64,000 bases of DNA from an uncultured Pseudomonadota bacterium (GTDB lineage: Bacteria; Pseudomonadota; Gammaproteobacteria; Steroidobacterales; Steroidobacteraceae): NCBI GenBank assembly GCA_937920275.1, contig CALGVD010000029.1:1-64000 (forward strand). The letters are read 5' to 3'. Positions 8,390 to 16,038 of the stretch are shown here, piece after piece (the first letter of the stretch is position 1; each line of letters opens with the position of its first letter). Made by a program: the position numbers and the translations under genes. The notes below the pieces were generated by a model. That model did not search any database, was not told the DNA's origin, and saw nothing but the letters and a program-made list of their open reading frames with translations.

Positions 8390-10456
8390 TCAGCTGCGAG
8401 GTGTCGCGAGTTGCGCCCAACCGGCGTCCGGTGCGAACCGTGATCCGTGCAAAGCCGCGAGTTCCTCGAGTCGCCGCACGCAAGCGTCCACGCCGCGTGC
8501 CCGGGCCGCGTGCAGCGGCCCGCCGCGGAACGGCGGGTAGCCCGCACCGAAGATGAGACCGGCATCGATCTGATCTGCGTCGGCGACCACGCCCTCGCGC
8601 AGGCAGGCGACCGCTTCATTGGCCAGTGCGAGCATCAGTCGATCCTCGAGGTCTGCGGGCGCCGCCGCGGACGCCGGGCCTGCAGCCTTGCCGGTGACCA
8701 TCGAACGGACCGGCTTACCGTCACGCCAAAGATAAAGACCCTCGCCCGATTTCTTGCCGAGTTTGCCGGCAGCCACGCGCGCATCGAGCTCTGTAGTGTC
8801 CGGCAGCGGTCGACCGAGACCACGGGCGACGATCGCCCCCACATGGCGACAGATGTCGAGGCCGACCACATCGGAGAGTTCGACCGGACCCATCGGCATG
8901 CCGTAGTCGACGGCCACTCGATCGATCACCTCGAACGCCACTCCCTCACGGGCTGCGAACATGGCTTCCTGCATATATGCAGACAGCACGCGGTTCACGA
9001 GGAACCCAGGCGCGCTGCGACAGAGCAAGGGGAACTTGTCCAGGCGGCGGGCGAGGGCGATGGCGGTGCTGATCGACGCCTGGGCGCTCGAGGGGGCATG
9101 CACCACCTCGACCAGCGGCATCTGTGCCACCGGGTTGAAGAAGTGCAGACCGACGAGCCGACCCGGATCGGCGAGCGCCGAAGCCAGTTCTTCGAGCTTG
9201 ATCGAGGAGGTGTTGGTCGCGATGACTGCACCGGGTCGCAGCCGGGGCTCGAGTTCGGCATAGAGCGCCCGCTTCGCATCGATGTCTTCCACGATGGCCT
9301 CGATGACCAGATCGGCCGTCGCGATGCCATCGCCCGCGAGATCCGCGCGCAGTCGCGCATCTGCCGCGATACGCTTCGCAGGGTCCTTGATGCGTTTCTC
9401 GAAGAGCGCGGCAGCACGCTCGAAGGCCGGCTTGAGATACGCCTCTGAGCGATCCTGCAAGGTGACCTCCAGACCCCGCAACGCGCACCACGCCGCGATA
9501 TCTCCGCCCATCACGCCCGCACCGATCACATGTACGCGTGCGGGTGCCGTGCCACCGGGGACCCGCTGCGACTTGAGCGCGTCCTGCAGGAAGAACACCC
9601 GGACCAGATTGCGAGAGGTCGGTGTAAGGAAGAGGCGTGCGATCGACGCCGCTTCAGCATCGTAGGCCGCCCGGCCTTTGGCGCCATACCGCTCCCAAAG
9701 ATCGACGATCGCGTACGGGGCTGGATAGTGGTCCGCGCGGACTTTTCGCGCGACGCCGGCGCGTACCTTGCGCGCGATGAACGGGCGCAGTGGCGCGAGT
9801 GACAGGAGGCGCTGCGTCCACGGTGCACGGCGCGGGGCAGGGCGTCGCCGGATCAGATCGCGTGCGGCATCAGCCAGGCCGTCCGCCGTGTCGACCAAGC
9901 GATCGACCAAGCCTGCCGTGAGGGCTTTGCTGCCGCGCAGGTTGCGACCGGTCAACATCAGATCGAGCGCCGCCGGCGCCCCGATGAGGTTCACGCTGCG
10001 CACGGTGCCGCCGAAGCCGGGGTGGATGCCGAGCAGCACTTCGGGGAAGCCGAGCGTCAGGCGGTCGTTGCCCACCGCCACCCGGTAGGTGCAGGCCAAT
10101 GCGAGTTCGAGTCCGCCGCCGAGCGCGAAACCCTCGATGGCAGCGACCGACGGGCAGGGCAAGGCCTCGAACCGGTCGATGACCGATTGACCCGCCTTGG
10201 TCAGCCGTTCGGCCTGTTCGATGCTTTCCAAGGTGGTGAATTCATTGATATCCGCCCCGGCGACGAAACCGCTGCGTTTTCCGGATCGGATCACGAGACC
10301 GCGTGGCGGGTTCTTTTCGAGCGCGGCCAACACCTCCGCGGCTTCCTGCAGCATCTCGGCGTTCAAGCTGTTGGCCGAGGCATCGGCCTTGTCGAGCGTC
10401 AGCCAGGCGATCCCCTCGGCGTCGGTCTCGATACGGCAGTTTCGTAGCGTCATCAT
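8390..10456 (-). CDS. fadJ: Multifunctional enoyl-CoA hydratase/3-hydroxyacyl-CoA dehydrogenase (FadJ/FadB type)
   Basis: Catalyses hydration and NAD-dependent oxidation steps of fatty acid beta-oxidation. The 688-residue product (start ATG at 10456, 13 nt after the upstream stop) has an N-terminal crotonase domain (about 1-190; GFALGGGLELALAC and HPGFGGTVR with the catalytic acidic region), a Rossmann domain (about 310-490; VIGAGVMGGDIA, FFNPVAQMPLVEVV) and C-terminal dehydrogenase domains (PGFLVNRVLSAYMQEA, GYPPFRGGPL). I see no thiolase gene nearby, so its partner must lie elsewhere. FadJ and FadB cannot be separated with certainty by eye. Confidence 0.88.
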   Translation of the reverse strand: MMTLRNCRIETDAEGIAWLTLDKADASANSLNAEMLQEAAEVLAALEKNPPRGLVIRSGKRSGFVAGADINEFTTLESIEQAERLTKAGQSVIDRFEALPCPSVAAIEGFALGGGLELALACTYRVAVGNDRLTLGFPEVLLGIHPGFGGTVRSVNLIGAPAALDLMLTGRNLRGSKALTAGLVDRLVDTADGLADAARDLIRRRPAPRRAPWTQRLLSLAPLRPFIARKVRAGVARKVRADHYPAPYAIVDLWERYGAKGRAAYDAEAASIARLFLTPTSRNLVRVFFLQDALKSQRVPGGTAPARVHVIGAGVMGGDIAAWCALRGLEVTLQDRSEAYLKPAFERAAALFEKRIKDPAKRIAADARLRADLAGDGIATADLVIEAIVEDIDAKRALYAELEPRLRPGAVIATNTSSIKLEELASALADPGRLVGLHFFNPVAQMPLVEVVHAPSSAQASISTAIALARRLDKFPLLCRSAPGFLVNRVLSAYMQEAMFAAREGVAFEVIDRVAVDYGMPMGPVELSDVVGLDICRHVGAIVARGLGRPLPDTTELDARVAAGKLGKKSGEGLYLWRDGKPVRSMVTGKAAGPASAAAPADLEDRLMLALANEAVACLREGVVADADQIDAGLIFGAGYPPFRGGPLHAARARGVDACVRRLEELAALHGSRFAPDAGWAQLATPRS

Positions 10457-10469
10457 GCGCGACAGATCC

Positions 10470-11234
10470 TCATGCAGCGGGTCGACGTCGCGCGCTGGCG
10501 GGCAGCACGCGGAAATCACAGACGATCGGACGATGGTCGGAGAGACGCACATCGGGGATGCGGAAATCCTCGATCTCGATCTCCGGACTCACCAACACGA
10601 AATCGAGCTCGGCGCGCGGCACCCGGGACGGATAGGACGCGAGCCCGTTGCTGTTGGCGCTGCGCAGGCCCGTGGCCTGCATGAAGAGGTACAGCTCATC
10701 GGCGCCGGTGAAGGTATTGAAATCGCCGGCGATGATCACCGGTTTCTGGGCGTCGCGCGTGAGCTCGTGCAGGTGCTTCAGCTGCTCCTGGCGATGGCGG
10801 TACTTGAGCGACAGGTGGACGAGGAACACACACACCTCGTCGAGCTCCATCTCGATGATCAGGCGCTTGATGCCGCTCGGGAAGTAATGGAAGCGCTCTC
10901 CATGGACCCGTGGTGCGGCCAAGATCGCATTGCCTTGCTTGCGGACGATCGGCAATTGGTGGTTGAGCGAGGCCGCGCCATACTTGCACTCGTAGGCCGT
11001 ATAGTGGCCAAGGTGCTGGGCGATGTGCTCGGCTTGGTTGATGAGCCCACTGCGCACAGAGCCCATGTCGACCTCGATGAGTCCGACCAGATCAGGGTCT
11101 TCACGCCGGATGAATTGCGTGATGTCATCGAGTGTGCGGCGGCTGCTGCGAAGATACCCGGCACCCGGCACCGGAAGATGGAAAGCCGCGCCGTTGCCGG
11201 TCGCATAGCGGATGTTGTAGACCAAGAGGCGCAA
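10470..11234 (-). CDS. Endonuclease/exonuclease/phosphatase-family hydrolase
   Basis: A 254-residue metal-dependent hydrolase of the EEP superfamily (DNase I/sphingomyelinase fold), apparently without a signal peptide. Landmarks are RLLVYNIRYATG at the start, DLVGLIEVDMGS with the metal-binding Glu, HLSLKYR, VIIAGDFNTF with the DxN pair, and SDHRPIVCDF with the catalytic Asp-His at the end. The best-fitting start is a TTG at 11234 with an upstream GAGG; no in-frame ATG precedes the conserved N-terminus. It is followed after 13 nt by the FadJ-like gene, so the two may form one transcript. The substrate (nucleic acid, phospholipid or other phosphodiester) cannot be told. Confidence 0.8.
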   Translation of the reverse strand: MRLLVYNIRYATGNGAAFHLPVPGAGYLRSSRRTLDDITQFIRREDPDLVGLIEVDMGSVRSGLINQAEHIAQHLGHYTAYECKYGAASLNHQLPIVRKQGNAILAAPRVHGERFHYFPSGIKRLIIEMELDEVCVFLVHLSLKYRHRQEQLKHLHELTRDAQKPVIIAGDFNTFTGADELYLFMQATGLRSANSNGLASYPSRVPRAELDFVLVSPEIEIEDFRIPDVRLSDHRPIVCDFRVLPASARRRPAA

Positions 11235-11319
11235 GCGGAGTCATCCTCTACGAGGGCTCACAGTTTACCCGTCAGCCAGAGGGTCCGGAGTCGGCTGAGA
11301 GCATCCAACCTAAAGTTCG

Positions 11320-11340
11320 TATAATGTATATTATGTTAAA
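11320..11340 (+). promoter_or_regulatory. AT-rich promoter/operator of the beta-helix/cytochrome pair
   Basis: A perfect TATAAT (11320-11325) lies in an AT-rich island quite unlike its surroundings. It overlaps an inverted repeat ATAAT-N4-ATTAT (11321-11325, 11330-11334). No convincing -35 box sits 16-18 nt upstream, which suggests activator dependence or an extended element. The expected start near 11332 gives a leader of about 46 nt to the ATG at 11378. The symmetric repeat over the -10 box could bind a regulator. Confidence 0.45.
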
Positions 11341-11377
11341 TAAACACATTCAGCAGTCACCCAAGGAGCCGACCCCT

Positions 11378-12751
11378 ATGACCCGACCCGCGCCGCTTCG
11401 TCTTGCGGTGACCCTGCTCTGTGTCGCGCTCGCCGGCGCGGCCTGTTCGTCCAAATCCGATCGGGATCGGTCCGGTCCCTTGAGTCCAGGCCCGTTGGCG
11501 GCGACCGAACTGCAGCTGCGGCTGATCGAGGCGAAGCCCGGCACGACCATCACGCTCGCGGCCGGTAAGTTCGAGATCGTCGATGGCCTGTCGCTCGCGG
11601 TCGACCGCGTGACCCTGCGCGGGGCCGGTCCCGACGCCACCATCCTCTCGTTCGCGGGCCAGACGACCGCCGGTGAGGGTCTTCTCGTCACCGCAGATGA
11701 TGTCAGGCTCGAGGGCTTCGCCATCGAGGACACCCGTGGCGATGGCATCAAATCCAAGGGGGCTGATCGCATCATCTATCGTGACCTGCGGGTCGAATGG
11801 ACCGGCGGACCCTCGGAGAAGAACGGCGCTTACGGGATCTACCCGGTCGAATCCCAAGATGTGCTGATCGACAGCGTGACCGTCCGGGGCGCGTCTGACG
11901 CCGGGATCTATGTCGGCCAATCGCGCAACATCATCGTCCGCAAGAGTCGCGCGGAGTTCAATGTCGCAGGTATCGAGATCGAGAACTCCTCGCAGGCCGA
12001 TGTGTTCGACAACATCGTCACCCGGAACTCAGGCGGGATCCTGGTCTTCAACCTGCCGGACCTGCCGATCAAGGACGGGCGGGATATCCGTGTGTTCGAT
12101 AACCAGGTGTTCGCGAACGACACACCGAACTTCGCGCCGCCCGGCAACATCGTGGCCAGCGTCCCGACCGGGACCGGCATCATGGTCATGGCGGCCCGTG
12201 GCGTGCACATCTTCCGCAACCAGCTGCGCTTGAACCGCACGGCGCATGTGCTGGTCGCGGCGTATTTCCTGCCGACCAAGGATGCAGCCTACGATCCGCT
12301 GCCGCATCGCGTCGTGCTGCGCGACAACGTCTACGGTCCGGGCGGGGACGATCCGCAGGGCATGCTGCGGCCGTTGGCCCGCGCGATGGGTGGCCGTTTG
12401 CCGTCGGTGGTCTGGGACGGCGTCGATACCTACGGCGGCGTCACGGTGGAGGGCAGCCTTGACATGCTCGAGGACGGATCGGTCGGCTTCATCGACCTCG
12501 GCCTCGTCTCGACGCCCGTCGATTTCGCGACGGCGCGGCCGAGGATGACGCGCCCCGCGCCCTCACCCCGCATGCCGGTCGAGCCGCCACCGGTCCGTCT
12601 CGCCTTCGATCCCGCGATGCCGCCGTCTGCTGAGCCGTCACCGGACGCGCCCGCGACGGGCGTTCCGGCGGACCCCCTGCAAGCGATCAAGGGGATCCAA
12701 GAGCGTTTGCAGACCCTCCAGCCGGCGGCGCCTTCCAAGGACGGCCCGTGA
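11378..12751 (+). CDS. Parallel beta-helix repeat lipoprotein (TIGR03805-like)
   Basis: A 457-residue exported protein. The ATG at 11378 follows AAGGAG and begins a signal sequence with lipobox AGAAC (APLRLAVTLLCVALAGAAC). The body is built of right-handed beta-helix turns, visible as repeated I/V-x-N/D-x-x-V patterns (VTLRGAGPDATIL, VRGASDAGIYVGQSRNIIV, AGIEIENSSQADVFDNIV, GTGIMVMAARGVHIFRNQL). A Pro-rich tail ends it. It overlaps the following diheme cytochrome gene by GTGA. Families of this type are known to occur as a two-gene pair with that cytochrome family; the function of the pair is not established. No catalytic residues of polysaccharide lyases can be assigned. Confidence 0.82.
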   Translation: MTRPAPLRLAVTLLCVALAGAACSSKSDRDRSGPLSPGPLAATELQLRLIEAKPGTTITLAAGKFEIVDGLSLAVDRVTLRGAGPDATILSFAGQTTAGEGLLVTADDVRLEGFAIEDTRGDGIKSKGADRIIYRDLRVEWTGGPSEKNGAYGIYPVESQDVLIDSVTVRGASDAGIYVGQSRNIIVRKSRAEFNVAGIEIENSSQADVFDNIVTRNSGGILVFNLPDLPIKDGRDIRVFDNQVFANDTPNFAPPGNIVASVPTGTGIMVMAARGVHIFRNQLRLNRTAHVLVAAYFLPTKDAAYDPLPHRVVLRDNVYGPGGDDPQGMLRPLARAMGGRLPSVVWDGVDTYGGVTVEGSLDMLEDGSVGFIDLGLVSTPVDFATARPRMTRPAPSPRMPVEPPPVRLAFDPAMPPSAEPSPDAPATGVPADPLQAIKGIQERLQTLQPAAPSKDGP

Positions 12752-13866
12752 CCAACCGACGCCGCGGGCCCGAGGGCGCGCGCGCGTGTCGCGTCACCGG
12801 CGCCGCTGCGGCGTTGCTGCTCGCCGGATGTGCGGGTCGCGGTGCGGGACCCGACCCTGCCCGTCTGCTCTCCGGGCCGCCGCCCTCCTCTCTCTCTGCG
12901 TTCAATTTCTTTGATGATGCCGCGGCGGACACGGCGCTCATGCCGCGGCCGCGCGTCGAGGGCTACTCGCTCGTCAACGCGCTGTTCTCCGACCATGCCG
13001 TTAAGGACCGACATGTCTATCTGCCGCCCGGCAGCGCCATCGGTTACCGCGAAGACGGCGTGCTCGAATTCCCGGTCGGCAGCGCCATCCTGAAGACCTT
13101 TTCATTGGCTCCCGATCTGCGCGATCCATCCCGCGGTGCACGGCGCATCGAGACGCGCGTCCTCGTCCGTCGCGCGGACGGTTGGGTCGCCTGGCCCTAT
13201 GTCTGGAACGCCGCGCAGACAGATGCCACCTATGCGCCGGTCGGCGCGCGGCGATCTTGGCAGGTCCTCGATCCAGCCGGCACACCGCTCAAGATCGCTT
13301 GGTCGGTGCCGAACCAGAACCAGTGCAAGACCTGCCATCAATCGGGCGATGCCATCGCGCCGCTCGGTCCGACGGCGCGCAACCTGAACCGGATGCGGGT
13401 CGCTCAGACGGGGGCCGGAGTCACGACGCCGGAGACGCTCAACCAGCTGGATGATTGGACCCACCGCGGATTGCTCGTGGGCGCGCCGCGTGCGGCGGCA
13501 GCGCCGCGCGTACCGGAGGCTTTCGACGCCGACGCGCCGCTCGAGACCCGTGCACGCGCATGGTTGGACGTCAATTGCGCCCATTGCCATCAACGCGACG
13601 GTAGCGCCTCGAACTCCGGACTTTACCTCGGCTGGTCGGAGAAGGCGGGTACCGCGCTGGGATACGCGAAGCGGCCGGTCGCGGCAGGACGCGGTGCCGG
13701 AGAGGGTCTTTTTGTCATCGAACCTGGCCACCCCGATCGCTCCATCATGATCCATCGCATGGCCTCGACGGAGCCTGGGGTGGCCATGCCGGAGTTGGGA
13801 CGCTCCGTGGTAGATCCGCAGGGTGTTGCATTGATCTCGGCTTGGATCGCGGGTCTTGGCGTATGA
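12748..13866 (+). CDS. Diheme c-type cytochrome lipoprotein (SO2930/TIGR03806-like)
   Basis: A 372-residue exported redox protein. The N-terminus has a signal sequence with lipobox LAGC (AALLLAGCAGRG). Two c-type heme motifs are visible: CKTCH (about residue 192) and CAHCH (about residue 278). The N-terminal half (FFDDAAADTALMPRPRVEGY, VNALFSDHAVKDRHVYLPPG) resembles the SO2930/HNE_0200 family, which is found beside the beta-helix lipoprotein family encoded immediately upstream. The GTG start overlaps the previous stop, so production is coupled. The cytochrome probably works in the periplasm or at a membrane surface; its electron donor and acceptor are unknown. Confidence 0.82.
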   Translation: MTNRRRGPEGARACRVTGAAAALLLAGCAGRGAGPDPARLLSGPPPSSLSAFNFFDDAAADTALMPRPRVEGYSLVNALFSDHAVKDRHVYLPPGSAIGYREDGVLEFPVGSAILKTFSLAPDLRDPSRGARRIETRVLVRRADGWVAWPYVWNAAQTDATYAPVGARRSWQVLDPAGTPLKIAWSVPNQNQCKTCHQSGDAIAPLGPTARNLNRMRVAQTGAGVTTPETLNQLDDWTHRGLLVGAPRAAAAPRVPEAFDADAPLETRARAWLDVNCAHCHQRDGSASNSGLYLGWSEKAGTALGYAKRPVAAGRGAGEGLFVIEPGHPDRSIMIHRMASTEPGVAMPELGRSVVDPQGVALISAWIAGLGV

Positions 13867-13884
13867 CGCCGAGGCATCGTTGAG

Positions 13885-14676
13885 ATGTTGCTGTTGTTGT
13901 CCGCCATGCCCGAGGAGATCGAGTCGCTGCGGCCGCTGCTGAGCGATGTGCGTGCGCTGGACGGCGCTGGCGCAGGGCGCGCAGCCTGGCGTGGGCGGCT
14001 ACACGGCCATGACATCACCCTCGCGTTCTCGCGTTGGGGCAAGGTGGCGTCGGCGGCGACCGCAGCCCACCTGATCACCCGGACGGCACCGTCACAGGTG
14101 ATCTTCACCGGCATCGCCGGTGCACTGCGCGATGACCTCGCGATCGGCGATCTCGTCATCGGGCGCGATCTCTACCATCACGACCTTGATGCCTCGCCGT
14201 TCTTCGCGCCGACCGAAGTGCCCTTGCTCGGGTGCGCCGCGCTGCCGACGGATCCTGTGCTGTCGCAGGCGCTGCAGCGCGCGGCAGAGGCGTGGTGCGC
14301 GCAGCCCAAGGACGACGCGGACCGTCCTCAGCAGATCCTGCGCGCGGACATCGCGACCGGTGACCAGGTGATCGGCAGCCGTGCCGCCCGCGACGCAGTC
14401 CGCCGACGCGTGCCGAGCGCCGCCTGCGTGGAGATGGAAGGCGCGGCGGTCGCACAGGTCTGCCTTGAGTTCGGGCTGCCCTTCGCCTGCCTACGCCTCA
14501 TCTCAGACGCCGCCGACGAGCGGCCCGACCCGACCGAGATCTTCGCCCTGGCGCGCCGCTCCGGCCGTGTCACGGCAGCGATCCTCGCCCGCTGGCGCTC
14601 AGATCACGAGCGGGACGATGCTGGCGCAGAGCGCCGCGATCAACACCGCACCGACGAGATCGACCCACAGGCCTGA
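13885..14676 (+). CDS. mtnN: 5'-methylthioadenosine/S-adenosylhomocysteine nucleosidase
   Basis: Hydrolyses the glycosidic bond of MTA and SAH in the methionine salvage/activated methyl cycle. The protein begins MLLLLSAMPEEIESL with the conserved Glu, has RWGKVASAATAAHLI and VIFTGIAGAL for substrate binding, VEMEGAAVAQV with the ribose-binding Glu, and the catalytic Asp in LISDAADE. It has 263 residues, about 25-30 more than usual: the polar tail (about 235-263) runs into DNA that also encodes the end of the opposite-strand SLC13 gene, overlapping it by 78 nt. Confidence 0.88.
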   Translation: MLLLLSAMPEEIESLRPLLSDVRALDGAGAGRAAWRGRLHGHDITLAFSRWGKVASAATAAHLITRTAPSQVIFTGIAGALRDDLAIGDLVIGRDLYHHDLDASPFFAPTEVPLLGCAALPTDPVLSQALQRAAEAWCAQPKDDADRPQQILRADIATGDQVIGSRAARDAVRRRVPSAACVEMEGAAVAQVCLEFGLPFACLRLISDAADERPDPTEIFALARRSGRVTAAILARWRSDHERDDAGAERRDQHRTDEIDPQA

Positions 14677-16038
14677 TTTCAGCATCGCGGCGATAGGCAC
14701 CCGCCCGCTCGAGTACACGAGCGCATTGGAGGAGGTCGCCGCCGGATTGGCGAACCCCAGATTCGCCGCCATCGCGGCACAGAGCGCGGCGAGCGCCGGA
14801 TCGAAGCCAGCGCCCGCCGAGAGTCCCCCGGCGATGGGCATGAAGATGGTGGCGGTCGCCATGTTGCTCGCCGCCTCGGTGATGAACGCGCAGAGCAAGG
14901 CGATCGCCAACAGCATCGGCAACAAAGGCAGCCCGCCGACGGCGCCCAACGCGCTGCCCAACCAGACCGATAGCCCTGACTTGACGACCGCATCGGCGAG
15001 CGCAAGACCGCCCCCCAGCAGCAGTATCAGATACCACGGTGCGCGACGCGCATCCTCCCACTCGAGCAGCCGCAGCGCAGTCCCGTCGTCGCGGACGGTG
15101 CCGCTCGGCAGGATCGTGAGCAGCAGCGCGCCTGCCACGGCGATCCCTGCGTCGGTGAGTCCGGGGAGTGATCCGGCCAGCAAGGGCTGGAAGATCCAGG
15201 CCGCCGCCACCAGCGACACGACGCCGAGCACCCGCCACTCGGGCACGGTCCAGGCACCGGGCGAGCCGAGCGCGATGCGTAAGGCCTCCGGATGCGGGGC
15301 GGCGAGCTCGAACGGCAGGGTGATCCGTCGCAGGATCCACCAACACGCCGGGAGCGCCAGCAACATGAACGGCACGCCGAACGCCATCCATTGGAGGAAC
15401 GAGATCTGCACGCCGAAGCTGCGCTCGAGGATGCCGATTGCGATCGCGTTGACGGGCGTCCCGATGGGCGTGGCGAACCCGCCGAGGTTCGAGGAGAGTG
15501 CGATGGAGAGGATGAGCGCGGCGGCAAAATTCTTTGCGTCGCGGCCCAGAGGGGCTGCCGGATCATCGCCGTGGGTCGCCGACAAGACCGCGAGTGCGAT
15601 CGGCAGCATCATCACCGTCGTCGCCGAGTTGTTGACCCACATCGAGATGCAGGCGGTCACCGCCATGATCGCGAACAACAGCGCACCGGGCGAGGACCCC
15701 ACCCGCGACACGACCGACAGGGCGACCCGACGGTGCAAGCCCCAACGCTCGAATGCGAGCCCGAGCATCGCCCCGCCGAGGATCAGGAACATCACGGGCG
15801 ACATGTACTGCGCCGCGATCGCGTCCGGCTTGGCGATGCCGAGCAGCGGCAGCGCGAGGAACGGCAGACTGCCGGTCAGGGCGACCGGTACGGCCTCGGT
15901 GAACCACCAGCAGGCGATCAGTACAGTGAGCGCCGCGACGCTCCAACCCTCAGCGGAGAGACCGGCGGGTGCTGGCATCGCCTGCATCGAGGCGAACAAG
16001 GCCACGCCGAGCCAGAATCCGCTGCGCCCGACGCTCAT
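14599..16038 (-). CDS. SLC13/DASS family anion:Na+ symporter
   Basis: A 479-residue polytopic inner-membrane carrier of the divalent anion:Na+ symporter family, which imports dicarboxylates, sulfate or related anions. Many hydrophobic helices are visible, with the substrate/sodium signatures WVNNSATTVMMLPIALAVL and FGNLGG-like NLGGFATPIGTPVNAIAIG, and the second half repeat with ITEAASNMATATIFMPIAG. The ATG at 16038 overlaps the stop of the molybdenum hydroxylase gene by ATGA, so it belongs to that transcript and may import the pathway substrate. Its 3' end overlaps the convergent nucleosidase gene. A second paralog lies at 56423-57895. Confidence 0.85.
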   Translation of the reverse strand: MSVGRSGFWLGVALFASMQAMPAPAGLSAEGWSVAALTVLIACWWFTEAVPVALTGSLPFLALPLLGIAKPDAIAAQYMSPVMFLILGGAMLGLAFERWGLHRRVALSVVSRVGSSPGALLFAIMAVTACISMWVNNSATTVMMLPIALAVLSATHGDDPAAPLGRDAKNFAAALILSIALSSNLGGFATPIGTPVNAIAIGILERSFGVQISFLQWMAFGVPFMLLALPACWWILRRITLPFELAAPHPEALRIALGSPGAWTVPEWRVLGVVSLVAAAWIFQPLLAGSLPGLTDAGIAVAGALLLTILPSGTVRDDGTALRLLEWEDARRAPWYLILLLGGGLALADAVVKSGLSVWLGSALGAVGGLPLLPMLLAIALLCAFITEAASNMATATIFMPIAGGLSAGAGFDPALAALCAAMAANLGFANPAATSSNALVYSSGRVPIAAMLKSGLWVDLVGAVLIAALCASIVPLVI

